Source of the DNA: Gammaproteobacteria bacterium
GTDB taxonomy: Bacteria; Pseudomonadota; Gammaproteobacteria; Xanthomonadales; SZUA-36
Direction of reading: 5' to 3'
Length of the DNA: 64,000 nucleotides
Assembly: GCA_021772935.1 (NCBI GenBank)
Contig: JAJFLA010000026.1
Span: 88,612 to 152,611 of the forward strand
Shown one piece after another: positions 19,276-27,708 of this stretch. The first letter of the stretch is position 1. Every line of letters starts with the position of its first letter. Both the position numbers and the translations under genes were made by a program. The notes beneath the pieces are model-generated. The model was not told the origin of the DNA. It saw only the letters and a list, made by a program, of their open reading frames with translations, and searched no databases.

Positions 19276-21111
19276 TTACCAACCGCACTGACGCCCCTGG
19301 TTCTGCTCATCCAGCCAAACTTTCAATGGTGAAAAATAGTCCAGAATGGCAGTTGCGTCCATATTGCGCTGACCCGTCAAAGCTTCCAATTCATCGGGCC
19401 ACGGTTCGCTTCGACCCATTTCCAGCATGGCGTTCAGACGCTCTCCCGCCTGTTGATTACCGTATATAGAACAGCGGTGTACGGGACCTTCGTCACCTGC
19501 AATTTCACACAAAGTTCGATGGAACTGGAATTGTAAAATCCGTGCCAGGAAATATCGCGTGTACGGTGTATTGCCCGGTACATGGTACTTGGCACCTGGG
19601 TCAAACGCATCAGCGGGACGCTCATTGGGTGCCTTTACACCCTGATATTTTTCGCGTAACTGCCACCATAAATCGTTATAGCCTTCAGGACCGGTTTCAC
19701 CAGCGAATACTTTCCAGCGCCATTGGTCCACCATCAGGCCGAACGGCAAAAAGGCGATGCCTTCCAACGCTCGTTTCATCAACAATGCGAGATCACCAGA
19801 TGCATCAGGTACATTCTCGAGCAGCCCGATTTTTTGCAGATATTCGGGCGTGATGGACAGTGCAATGGTGTCACCGACCGCTTCGTGAAAGCCATCATTG
19901 GCACTGGTGCGGTATAGATAACTTTCCTTGTTATAGGCTCGTTGGTAGTAGTTATGTCCAAGTTCATGGTGAATCGTATTGAAATCTTCGGCGTTGACCT
20001 TGATACACATCTTGATACGAAGATCATCCTTCTCATCTACGTCCCAGGCCGAGGCATGGCAAACTACATCGCGGTCTGCCGGTTTGACGAATAAGGATCG
20101 TTGCCAGAAGGTCTCAGGTAATTTTTCGAAACCCAGTGAACTGAAAAAGGCTTCACCCGCCTGCACCATGTTGATCGCATCAAAACCTCTTTCTTTCAGG
20201 ATGGCGCTGAGGTCATAGGCCGCTACTGTTTCCGGTGGTGCAACCAGGGGGTAAATGTTGCTCCAGTCCTGTGCCCACATATTACCGAGTAAATGCGCAG
20301 GAATTGGGCCATCCTGAGGCACGAGCCCGGCACCATATTCTTCACCGAGTTTTGCCCGCACATGACAATGCAGTGCCTCGTACAGGGGTTTCACCTCACC
20401 CCACAGCCGGTCCAGCTCAGTGGGGAACTCTTCGGGCGGCATGTCGTAGGCAGACCGCCACATCGTACCGAGGTCTGAAAAACCCAGTTCGGCTGCGCCT
20501 TCATTGGCCAGTTCAACCTGGCGGGCATACAGGTCTTTCATCGGCGGCGACACCTTTCTCCAGCCGTTCCAGGCTTCGAGCAAAGCAGCAGGGTCACGGG
20601 ATTCAGCCATGATATCGCTCAAATGTCCCAGGTCGAGGCATTCTCCATTGGCATAGCAGTATTCACCCTTGCCATACATACCGCCTAGTTTTGCCCCAAT
20701 TTTCGACTGCTCCACTGTTTTGGCAGCATCACGAGGCGCGGGAATGACGATCCCGCTGCGTAACATATTGAGTTTACGTCGGGTATCACCATCAACACCT
20801 TCAATGTCATTAAATTTTGCCGCCTCAACTGCCAGTTCTACCTGCCTTGCAGTGAATTTACTACTGGCATTGGCTGCCAGCTTTTCTGTATCTTCGGTGA
20901 TGAAGTTACTGTAGACCCAGGACATGCGTTCCGCTTCCTGCCCCAGTTCAGCAAGCTGATATTCAGACTGCTCGACAAATTTAACAGCATTCTCTACTGT
21001 TGGTTTATCATCAACGCCCGATCCAGCTACAGTTACATCATCCATTGGCTTGCAGGCAAAAAGAACCAGTGGCAACAGCACGATATGGAAACGTTTGAAA
21101 GTCTTAATCAT
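19276..21111 (-). CDS. M2-family zinc dipeptidyl carboxypeptidase, predicted lipoprotein
   Basis: Resembles bacterial peptidyl-dipeptidases of the angiotensin-converting enzyme family (M2). The zinc motif is HHELGHNYYQ near residue 380, followed by DGFHEAVGDTIALS carrying the third ligand. The N-terminus (about 20 residues) is hydrophobic and ends in LFACK, a lipobox placing the lipid-modified Cys at about 20, so it should be tethered in the periplasm or outer membrane. The 611 residues cover the whole catalytic domain. It probably clips dipeptides from peptide C-termini during peptide scavenging. It is flanked by psd and a divergent exported protein; no operon is evident. Confidence 0.9.
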   Translation of the reverse strand: MIKTFKRFHIVLLPLVLFACKPMDDVTVAGSGVDDKPTVENAVKFVEQSEYQLAELGQEAERMSWVYSNFITEDTEKLAANASSKFTARQVELAVEAAKFNDIEGVDGDTRRKLNMLRSGIVIPAPRDAAKTVEQSKIGAKLGGMYGKGEYCYANGECLDLGHLSDIMAESRDPAALLEAWNGWRKVSPPMKDLYARQVELANEGAAELGFSDLGTMWRSAYDMPPEEFPTELDRLWGEVKPLYEALHCHVRAKLGEEYGAGLVPQDGPIPAHLLGNMWAQDWSNIYPLVAPPETVAAYDLSAILKERGFDAINMVQAGEAFFSSLGFEKLPETFWQRSLFVKPADRDVVCHASAWDVDEKDDLRIKMCIKVNAEDFNTIHHELGHNYYQRAYNKESYLYRTSANDGFHEAVGDTIALSITPEYLQKIGLLENVPDASGDLALLMKRALEGIAFLPFGLMVDQWRWKVFAGETGPEGYNDLWWQLREKYQGVKAPNERPADAFDPGAKYHVPGNTPYTRYFLARILQFQFHRTLCEIAGDEGPVHRCSIYGNQQAGERLNAMLEMGRSEPWPDELEALTGQRNMDATAILDYFSPLKVWLDEQNQGRQCGW

Positions 21112-21348
21112 GGTAGAAATCCTGTCCTGAGCTCAATCCGGCAAAGGCTAACAGAATGCAAACAACGACTCCACAACTAACCTTGTTTTTCGCAATGATT
21201 GGCATTCTATCCTCTGTTCGCGGTATAAGATTATTTATGTCACCATAACTAAGGATCAGACGGATTTGACTCATCCGGCGAAAGAAAACAGATCCGAGTT
21301 ATTTTTTCCGTCTTTTAGGACGGTTAGCACCCTGTGTAGGGAAAAAGA

Positions 21349-22065
21349 GTGGGTAATCGGGAATCAGTGATGAGAAGCCATATCCTGCTGTTGGGCACAT
21401 TGTTGGTTTTTGACACATTGCTTTATGCCGCCGAACAGAACACTCCGGTCGATGCCGTTGAGCGCCTGGAAACCCCTATCAGTCTGTCTGAACTGGCTAC
21501 ACAAGCCGACCTGGTCGCCGTGGCCCAGGTTCAAGACACCGATTATGTCTACACCCGTTCATTTCCAAGCGAAGGCAGCGCTTTTCTCAGAATCCTGATC
21601 GCTTACAAGCGCGACAAAACCAGTGAAGACATCATAGAAATCTACGAAAAAGGTTTACACCACCATGAGTGTTATTTCGAAAATCCGACGGTGCTTGAAG
21701 AAGGCCGTCGATACCTGGTGTTTTTTCGCCACGACCCTCAAAACCCTGAATACTACCGTGGACTGGCAGCAGGCTGCGCACTTGAGATACTGGTGACCGA
21801 TAACAACCGTTACGCACTCAAATACCCGCTCGAGGGCATCCAACTGGCGGACAATCTGGATGAACTTGTAGCTAAATATGATTTTCGCGATAACTATGCG
21901 TTGGTTTCCGAACAGGCGCTCTCACCCGTACAACGAGATGATTTACTGACAAAAGGATTAATCATCCGTTACCAGGGTGAATTCAAATACACACATGGTA
22001 TTGACCTGACTGCCGCTCGAAACCTGATGGATATCAAAGCACTGAGACAAAACCGAACTGATTAA
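21349..22065 (+). CDS. Exported protein of unknown function
   Basis: Not recognised. The 238-residue product starts at GTG 21349 (AGGGA six bases upstream) or ATG 21370. From the latter, MRSHILLLGTLLVFDTLLYA is a convincing signal peptide. The mature part opens with SLSELATQADLVAVAQVQD and has alternating short strands plus two cysteines (in HHECYFE and AAGCAL). The pattern of early strands, a Tyr-Lys strand and RRYLVFF is reminiscent of small OB/NTR-like exported beta proteins; this is a guess. It stops 10 bp from the convergent ppnN stop. Confidence 0.7.
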   Translation: MGNRESVMRSHILLLGTLLVFDTLLYAAEQNTPVDAVERLETPISLSELATQADLVAVAQVQDTDYVYTRSFPSEGSAFLRILIAYKRDKTSEDIIEIYEKGLHHHECYFENPTVLEEGRRYLVFFRHDPQNPEYYRGLAAGCALEILVTDNNRYALKYPLEGIQLADNLDELVAKYDFRDNYALVSEQALSPVQRDDLLTKGLIIRYQGEFKYTHGIDLTAARNLMDIKALRQNRTD

Positions 22066-22075
22066 GTCTGATCGC

Positions 22076-23449
22076 TTATTTCGACACCACCCGGTAACAA
22101 GGGCTATAGGTCGTACCCGGTAGTTTCATACGCCGTTGCTCAATAAACGATGCCAGTAAATTATCCAATGCCTGCATGATGTCTTTTTCGCCATTGATTT
22201 CAAACGGTCCATCCTGGCGCACCGATTTGATGGTTTCCGGTTTGACATTGCCGGCGACAATACCCGAAAACGCACGACGTAAATTAGCCGCCAATAAATG
22301 CTTGGGCTGATCACGATGCAAATGCAAAGATGCCATGTTTTCGTGGCTCGGATCAAATGGTTGCTGGAATTCAGGCTGTATTTGTAACAACCAGTTAAAA
22401 TAATATGCGTCTTTATGCTTCCTGCGATAAGCCTTGACCTGCGCCAAACCTGACGACATCGTCTGTGCCACCCTGTCGGCATCGTTAATGATGATGGTGT
22501 ATTTTGCCTGCGCTTCTTCACCCAGGGTCAGCCCAATAAATGCATCGATCTGCTCAAAATAAGCAGCTGATTCGGCGGGACCGGTCAACACAAACGGAAA
22601 GGTTAATTCATCATTTGCCGGGTTCAGCAATACCCCCAACAGGTAGAGTATTTCCTCCGCAGTGCCCACACCTCCTGGAAACACAACAAAGCCGTGACCC
22701 AGACGCACAAATGCTTCCAGCCGTTTTTCAATATCGGGCATGATGACCAATTGATTAACAATCGGGTTGGGTGATTCTGCCGCGATGATGCCAGGTTCAG
22801 AAATACCGACATAACAACCATCTGATATACGCTGCTTGGCGTGTGCAATGGTTGCGCCTTTCATCGGACCTTTCATCGCGCCCGGCCCACAACCCGTGCA
22901 AATATTTAACTTGCGCAGACCCGTTTCATAACCCACTTTCTTGGTGTAGTTATATTCCAGGCGTTCAATGGAGTGCCCGCCCCAGAAAACAACCACATCA
23001 GGTTCGCGGGTTGGGTCCAGTACTTGTGCATTACGTAAAATTTCAAAAACAGCAGTGGTAATACCTTCCTGACTGTCCAGATCGGTGGATGCGCTACCAG
23101 AAATTTCTGTATCAAAATAAACCAGATCACGAATGACTGCAGACAACAACTCGCGGATACCCTGAACCATGATCCCGTCGACAAAGGCTGAGCCTGGGGC
23201 ATTGCTCAATTCCAACCGGATGCCGCGATTGACCTGCTGCACTTCTATTTTGAAATTCTGGTGACGTTGCAACAGAGCTTCCGCGTCATCACCATCATTG
23301 CCGCTATTGAGCACACCCAGGGCACAACGGCGTAGCAACTCACCCAATTCTCCACGACTGGCGTCATGCAAACGTTCAACTTCCATGCGACTTAGCACGG
23401 TCAATATTCCAGCCGGGTAAATCCGGGCACTTATGGGCTCAGCAGACAA
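22076..23449 (-). CDS. ppnN: Pyrimidine/purine nucleotide 5'-monophosphate nucleosidase (PpnN, YgdH-type LOG protein)
   Basis: Splits nucleoside monophosphates into base and ribose 5-phosphate; E. coli PpnN is activated by (p)ppGpp. The 457-residue protein matches the E. coli enzyme end to end: LNICTGCGPGAMKGPMKGA, the LOG motif FPGGVGTAEEILYLLG, and FDPSHENMASLHLHRDQP. It is convergent with the exported protein and is followed upstream by the terminator of the TonB receptor gene. Confidence 0.93.
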   Translation of the reverse strand: MSAEPISARIYPAGILTVLSRMEVERLHDASRGELGELLRRCALGVLNSGNDGDDAEALLQRHQNFKIEVQQVNRGIRLELSNAPGSAFVDGIMVQGIRELLSAVIRDLVYFDTEISGSASTDLDSQEGITTAVFEILRNAQVLDPTREPDVVVFWGGHSIERLEYNYTKKVGYETGLRKLNICTGCGPGAMKGPMKGATIAHAKQRISDGCYVGISEPGIIAAESPNPIVNQLVIMPDIEKRLEAFVRLGHGFVVFPGGVGTAEEILYLLGVLLNPANDELTFPFVLTGPAESAAYFEQIDAFIGLTLGEEAQAKYTIIINDADRVAQTMSSGLAQVKAYRRKHKDAYYFNWLLQIQPEFQQPFDPSHENMASLHLHRDQPKHLLAANLRRAFSGIVAGNVKPETIKSVRQDGPFEINGEKDIMQALDNLLASFIEQRRMKLPGTTYSPCYRVVSK

Positions 23450-23513
23450 GACAAACTCCGTTTTATTTATATGGTCTATTCACATGACCATTATTGTTGT
23501 GATTTTCTCACAG

Positions 23514-23546
23514 TGAAAAAAAGAGAGGCCAGCATCAAGCTGGCCC
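23514..23546 (-). terminator. Intrinsic terminator of the Oar-like receptor gene
   Basis: A perfect 7-bp stem GGCCAGC/GCTGGCC (23527-23533 with 23539-23545) with a 5-base loop is followed on the minus strand by a run of T residues (A-run at 23515-23522 on the plus strand). It lies about 50 bp after the receptor stop codon. Confidence 0.88.
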
Positions 23547-23594
23547 CCCGGTCACTCCCCCAATACAGTTCAAAAAAGAACCATGCTGATGGTA

Positions 23595-26500
23595 TTAATT
23601 AAACATATAGGTCAAACCCACCTGGATGCGCCATACACTGTCGTCCACATCAAGGCTGAGCGGATTAAAGGTCGGTGCGCTATTGCCACCACCTGGATTG
23701 AAGTTCGAAAGAATGAACTGCGTTCCGTCACTGCTGAGCCTGGCATCCATAACCGGAACGGCCTCACCAACGTCACCGTTGTTGACAAACTTCTGGATGT
23801 TATTGCCATCTGAGAGCAGATTCAAAACATTCTCAATATCAAAGAAGAACTTCAGGCGGTGGTTAAACCGTGGCAAAGGAATATCCTGTGAAATACGAAT
23901 ATCTACATCGGTATTCCAGGGCCCGGTGAAACCATTCTTGGGTGAAACCTGACCCGCATACTTGTTCAGACCTTTACGTTCCAGGAAATCAAAGAATGCC
24001 GCCGTTGTTCCCTGTGCATCCAGCGCTGACAAATCAACCAATGGATCATTCGGTCCTGTTGGTACATAAAACAGGTTGCGTTCTTCATTATCGGAATCAC
24101 CGAATACGCTTGTCGGTGTATTGTTGTCATAGGCGTAGCTGAAGGGGCGACCAGACCGCTTGCGGAAAAATATACCAATGCTGGTCGGGTGATCTTCAAA
24201 GAAGAAATGCTTGAAGGTCGTACCGATCACAAAATTGTGTTTGTTGGCATTGACCGAAGGTCCTAACTGGTTATTGTTAAGGACTGCCGTGGCAACTTCC
24301 TCAAAGCCCGATGTCGCGGTAGAGCTATTGACCGGGTTACCCACTTTGGAGTCGGTATAGGCATAACCAAAACGGAAGTTCGCAGAGGTGTTGTCGCCGA
24401 ATGAGAATAGTTTTTCAGCCTGGAAAGAGATTGAAGTGGTCGAACCACTGATACCATTCACCATCAGGATATCCTGATCGTCACGACCTGCATTACAAGC
24501 TGCCGTTACATTGGCAAAACCTTCTCCCGGACCGATAAATGTCGCGTCACAACCTGGTAAACGTGGGTCAACTGCAAAAAACTGCGGACGACCATCCGGT
24601 AAAAATACAGGATTGCCATTGTCATCGATGCGTTGGGTCAGGGTCATGTCAATAAAATCAACAGAATCTTTGTGGTTGCTGTAAATATAATCAAACTGCA
24701 GTTCCCATTCGTTCAGGAAACTGTTATTGGACTGAGTGAACAGAGTCGCACCAAAGTTCCAACGCTGTTGTGACGGCAGTTCAAAGTCAGTTGCAACCGC
24801 GTCGGCGCGACCGGTATTCTGCGTTGCTTCAGCAATCTGCTGTTCCTGGATACAGGGTGGAAGACCATTGAAGCCGCCACTACTTAAGACCAGCAAATCT
24901 GCATCTGTACAATTACCGCGACCACTGCGACCACGACCAATGGCACCACCAAAGTTCTGGAAGGCATTGGCAAAATGCACGGTTGGATCACCACCGGTAA
25001 AGATACCAAAACCGGCCCGCAACTGGATGTCACCGAGTTTGTTAGTCGGTAACTCGTAGGTCATACCCAGCCGTGGCATTAAAATATCCAGACCATTGAA
25101 CGAGGTGGTATTGGTAAAGCCATAACGTTCTACAAAAATCGGATTTAAAATCGGGTTATCGTCGGAATCATAGTAGTCATAACGCAGACCGGCCGTAATG
25201 GTCAGACTGTCTGATGGTGACCATTTATCCTGGATGTAGAAGGTATTGATATCCCGCTCAAAATTAGCGGCGGCGTCGTTGATGTCACCGGTAAAGGAAC
25301 CATTGGCATCGATGTCACTGGCAATTCCTGCATCGAGGTCGTCAATGGATGCAAAAGTGATGGTGCCGGTACCATTGGCCACAAACAGGTTGAATACATC
25401 AAGACTATCCAGTTCATAACCCGCTGTCAGGCTGTGGTCGCCGACATCGTAGACACCTGCAAACTTGAACTGATCCAGTGTGTATTGCAAGTCATTGGCA
25501 CTACGGAAAAAGCCTGGACCGCTAACCAGTATGTCATCGCCAGAGCCATCCTCGACCTGGATACGAGGTTTATTGTCATCTTGTGCTTCACCACCACCGA
25601 GAGGACCCTGAAAATCCTGTACATCGAGTCTGGAGGCACGAACTTCCGTCGAGAAGCTATCGCTCCAGTTTGAAAACAGACGCAGGGAGTAAGATTCCGA
25701 TGCGGTTCCTCTTTGTTGGAAATTATCCGAAAAAGTGAAGCCATTAAAGCCAAAATCATCCGCGGTCAGACGTAATTCTTCCAAATCGGTGTAGCTAAAC
25801 TCAACACGGTGCCCGTCGTTGATATTCCAGTCAAGACGCGCAAATTTGCGTTCACTGGTCTGTGGTAGGGTCCGGACGATAGAGCCCACATCACGACCAT
25901 ATTTGCTGGATAAAATATCAGATACCCGGTTCGCGTCTGCAACCGTTATAAAGCGTTCATTGGCGAAACCACCACCGATCGGACCACTGTTTTGTGCCCC
26001 GCCTTCATCAGTTTCTTCATAAGATACATAAAAGAACAATTTGTCCTTGATGATTGGACCACTGAACTCAGCACCCCAGTTCTTGTCTTCAAAGGGCTCA
26101 GAAATTACTGTTCGGCCATCAAGGCTATCGCCCGTCAGGTCGTCGTCGTTATAAAGATAAAATGCCGATCCACTAAACTCGTTGGAGCCCGATTTGGACA
26201 CAACGTTAATATTACAACCAGTGAAATTACCATACTGGACATCAACCGGTGCAAACTCAACCGAGGCTGCACGGACGGTATCAAATGGGATCGGGAAAGT
26301 GTTTCGTGCCGAATTACCACTGGCGTTGAGACCAAAGCCGTCAGCACTACGAACACCATCAATGGTAAAAGAGTTGGCCCGGTCGGTACCACCCAGACAG
26401 GAAATACCAAAATTACTCCCTGAACGTGAAATATTCACACGTGGATCAAGCCGGATGACATCACGAATTTGTCGGTTGATGGTCGGCATGGCCGAAATTT

Positions 26501-26936
26501 GTGTCAGATCAAAGTTCGAGTTAGGGCCGATGGCAAGCTCGGCACCGATCACACTGGAGGATGCAACCACGATGACCTCTTCCAGCATACCTTCTTCGAG
26601 GCTGATGTTGTATGTTGCTGCACCAGAGAGCTTGGTAAATACATCAGTTACCTGAGTACCGCGATATTGATCCGAATCAAAGCGGATCGTAAACGGACCA
26701 CCAACAGTCAGGCCACGAACATTGTAAGCGCCACTCTCATTGGCTGTGACTTGGCGACTGGAACCGGTTCTGGTGTCAGTCACCGTCACTGATGTCCCTG
26801 CAGCGTGCTCGCCGGAAGGTGTGAGTACGGTGCCACGTACTGAGCCTGTGATTTCCTGTGCAGAACCGACCATTGGAGCCGTCAGAATGACTAGGAAAAC
26901 CAGGAAAGCAAATGAATTTCGGATTCTTGTATACAT
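23595..26936 (-). CDS. Oar-like TonB-dependent outer-membrane receptor
   Basis: Large outer-membrane receptor of the Oar group. The chosen ATG (26936) has AGGTGG 8 bases upstream; a GTG 12 bases further up is also possible. It has a signal peptide ending near MVGSAQE, an N-terminal carboxypeptidase-regulatory-like (CarboxypepD_reg) domain (ITGSVRGTVLTPSGE), a plug domain with NRQIRDVIRLDPRVN, then a long beta-barrel ending in the aromatic C-terminus VGLTYMFN. The roughly 1113 residues are typical for Oar proteins, which take up large substrates such as peptides or glycans. The substrate cannot be told. The gene stands alone, with its own terminator and a long upstream palindrome. Confidence 0.88.
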   Translation of the reverse strand: MYTRIRNSFAFLVFLVILTAPMVGSAQEITGSVRGTVLTPSGEHAAGTSVTVTDTRTGSSRQVTANESGAYNVRGLTVGGPFTIRFDSDQYRGTQVTDVFTKLSGAATYNISLEEGMLEEVIVVASSSVIGAELAIGPNSNFDLTQISAMPTINRQIRDVIRLDPRVNISRSGSNFGISCLGGTDRANSFTIDGVRSADGFGLNASGNSARNTFPIPFDTVRAASVEFAPVDVQYGNFTGCNINVVSKSGSNEFSGSAFYLYNDDDLTGDSLDGRTVISEPFEDKNWGAEFSGPIIKDKLFFYVSYEETDEGGAQNSGPIGGGFANERFITVADANRVSDILSSKYGRDVGSIVRTLPQTSERKFARLDWNINDGHRVEFSYTDLEELRLTADDFGFNGFTFSDNFQQRGTASESYSLRLFSNWSDSFSTEVRASRLDVQDFQGPLGGGEAQDDNKPRIQVEDGSGDDILVSGPGFFRSANDLQYTLDQFKFAGVYDVGDHSLTAGYELDSLDVFNLFVANGTGTITFASIDDLDAGIASDIDANGSFTGDINDAAANFERDINTFYIQDKWSPSDSLTITAGLRYDYYDSDDNPILNPIFVERYGFTNTTSFNGLDILMPRLGMTYELPTNKLGDIQLRAGFGIFTGGDPTVHFANAFQNFGGAIGRGRSGRGNCTDADLLVLSSGGFNGLPPCIQEQQIAEATQNTGRADAVATDFELPSQQRWNFGATLFTQSNNSFLNEWELQFDYIYSNHKDSVDFIDMTLTQRIDDNGNPVFLPDGRPQFFAVDPRLPGCDATFIGPGEGFANVTAACNAGRDDQDILMVNGISGSTTSISFQAEKLFSFGDNTSANFRFGYAYTDSKVGNPVNSSTATSGFEEVATAVLNNNQLGPSVNANKHNFVIGTTFKHFFFEDHPTSIGIFFRKRSGRPFSYAYDNNTPTSVFGDSDNEERNLFYVPTGPNDPLVDLSALDAQGTTAAFFDFLERKGLNKYAGQVSPKNGFTGPWNTDVDIRISQDIPLPRFNHRLKFFFDIENVLNLLSDGNNIQKFVNNGDVGEAVPVMDARLSSDGTQFILSNFNPGGGNSAPTFNPLSLDVDDSVWRIQVGLTYMFN

Positions 26937-27344
26937 TTCGTTGTCCACCTGTAAACCATCAAAATTTGTTGAGTTTCAGGGAGCCAGTAACAGATAGATC
27001 GGTTTTAACGAGTCAGAATCAAATATGCTTCTAACTGTTTAAACGCCCAGCCCTGCAAACACCGCCTCCTCACACACCACTTGCGTGATGATCCGGCGAT
27101 TGTAGCAAGGATTTCTTACAAAATCTTAACAATTGATAAGATTTTGTAGATTGGATGTACAGCAATTTGTAGTTTGTCTCTCTATGTGATTGTTGGCTTG
27201 GATTTTTTTTGTTGACGGCCTCCAGATAATCATTTTTTACCAGACGACAATTAACCTCTCTCAAGGCAAGAAGTCAGGTCGAAAAAGAATAAGCCCCGGA
27301 TTCTTTCAATGCACACTCCGCTTGGTTAGAATACGCAACTTAGT
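26937..27344. other. Intergenic region upstream of the receptor gene
   Basis: About 400 bp without a gene, between the receptor start and tRNA-Pro. It holds the long palindrome at 27117-27148 and AT-rich sequence expected to contain the receptor promoter. A TTTCAA-17-TAGAAT pair at about 27304-27332 could serve tRNA-Pro. Nothing else is recognised. Confidence 0.6.
27117..27148. promoter_or_regulatory. 32-bp near-perfect palindrome, operator candidate
   Basis: Arms of 12 bp (TACAAAATCTTA with TAAGATTTTGTA) enclose AcaattgA, itself built on CAATTG, so only one base pair breaks symmetry over 32 bp. It lies about 180 bp upstream of the receptor start codon. There is no T-run after it on either strand, so it reads more like a protein-binding site or cruciform than a terminator. 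Confidence 0.55.
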
Positions 27345-27421
27345 CGGGGTGTAGCTCAGCCTGGTAGAGCACCACGTTCGGGACGTGGGGGTCGTGAGTT
27401 CAATTCTCGCCACCCCGACCA
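27345..27421 (+). tRNA. tRNA-Pro (anticodon CGG)
   Basis: Folds as a full cloverleaf: acceptor CGGGGTG/CACCCCG, anticodon loop TTCGGGA with CGG, T-arm GAGTTCAATTCTC and encoded CCA. Confidence 0.96.
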
Positions 27422-27428
27422 ATTAACA

Positions 27429-27469
27429 TAAAAAAGTCGCTTTCGCCCAGCCTTAAGCGGCTTTTTTTT
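27429..27469 (+). terminator. Intrinsic terminator after tRNA-Pro(CGG)
   Basis: The stem AAAAAAGTCGCTT (27430-27442) pairs with AAGCGGCTTTTTT (27455-27467), with one G-U pair, and a T-run follows directly. Confidence 0.85.
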
Positions 27470-27510
27470 GTTGATTGGGCGGACCTCATTGGAAATCACC
27501 CGTGATTCAC

Positions 27511-27606
27511 AAATTCGCCAGGAGCGAATTTCGAACGACGAGCGTAGCGAGGAACCCATAGGGCGAGGCGCATGGAAGCGCCGAGTAATTCTCGCCACCC
27601 CGACCA
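27511..27606 (+). repeat. tRNA-tail copy element A1 (after tRNA-Pro)
   Basis: Hairpins AAATTCGC-cagga-GCGAATTT (27511-27531), CCC-ata-GGG (27555-27563) and GGCGC-atggaa-GCGCC (27567-27582) are followed by GAGT and then a copy of the tRNA-Pro 3' tail (aattctcgccaccccgacca, 27587-27606). The GGGCGAG before the last hairpin and its ATGGAA loop recur in elements A2 and B. Confidence 0.7.
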
Positions 27607-27610
27607 ACAA

Positions 27611-27677
27611 GTGCAGTCGCAAAGCGACAAACCCCGCAGGGGCGAGCCTCATGGATGAGACGAGTAAATCTCGCCAC
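27611..27677 (+). repeat. tRNA-tail copy element A2 (after tRNA-Pro)
   Basis: A second unit in tandem: GTCGC-aaa-GCGAC (27616-27628), CCCC-gca-GGGG (27632-27642), GGCGAG, CTC-atggat-GAG (27648-27659), then CGAGTAAATCTCGCCAC, a shortened and mutated copy of the tRNA-Pro tail. Confidence 0.65.
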
Positions 27678-27708
27678 ATCTCAAGCTCGAAAGACCACAG
27701 ACCTATCG

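Noticed and set aside
21112..21348. Riboswitch upstream of the exported protein
   Set aside because: Small hairpins exist (CCGTC...GGACGG; CCCT-gtgt-AGGG near the ribosome site), but no known riboswitch core could be matched.
27422..27708. Integrative element attachment duplication at tRNA-Pro
   Set aside because: Tail copies fit att-site duplication, but no integrase gene or element lies between the copies, and the hairpin architecture is better explained as a repeated structured unit.
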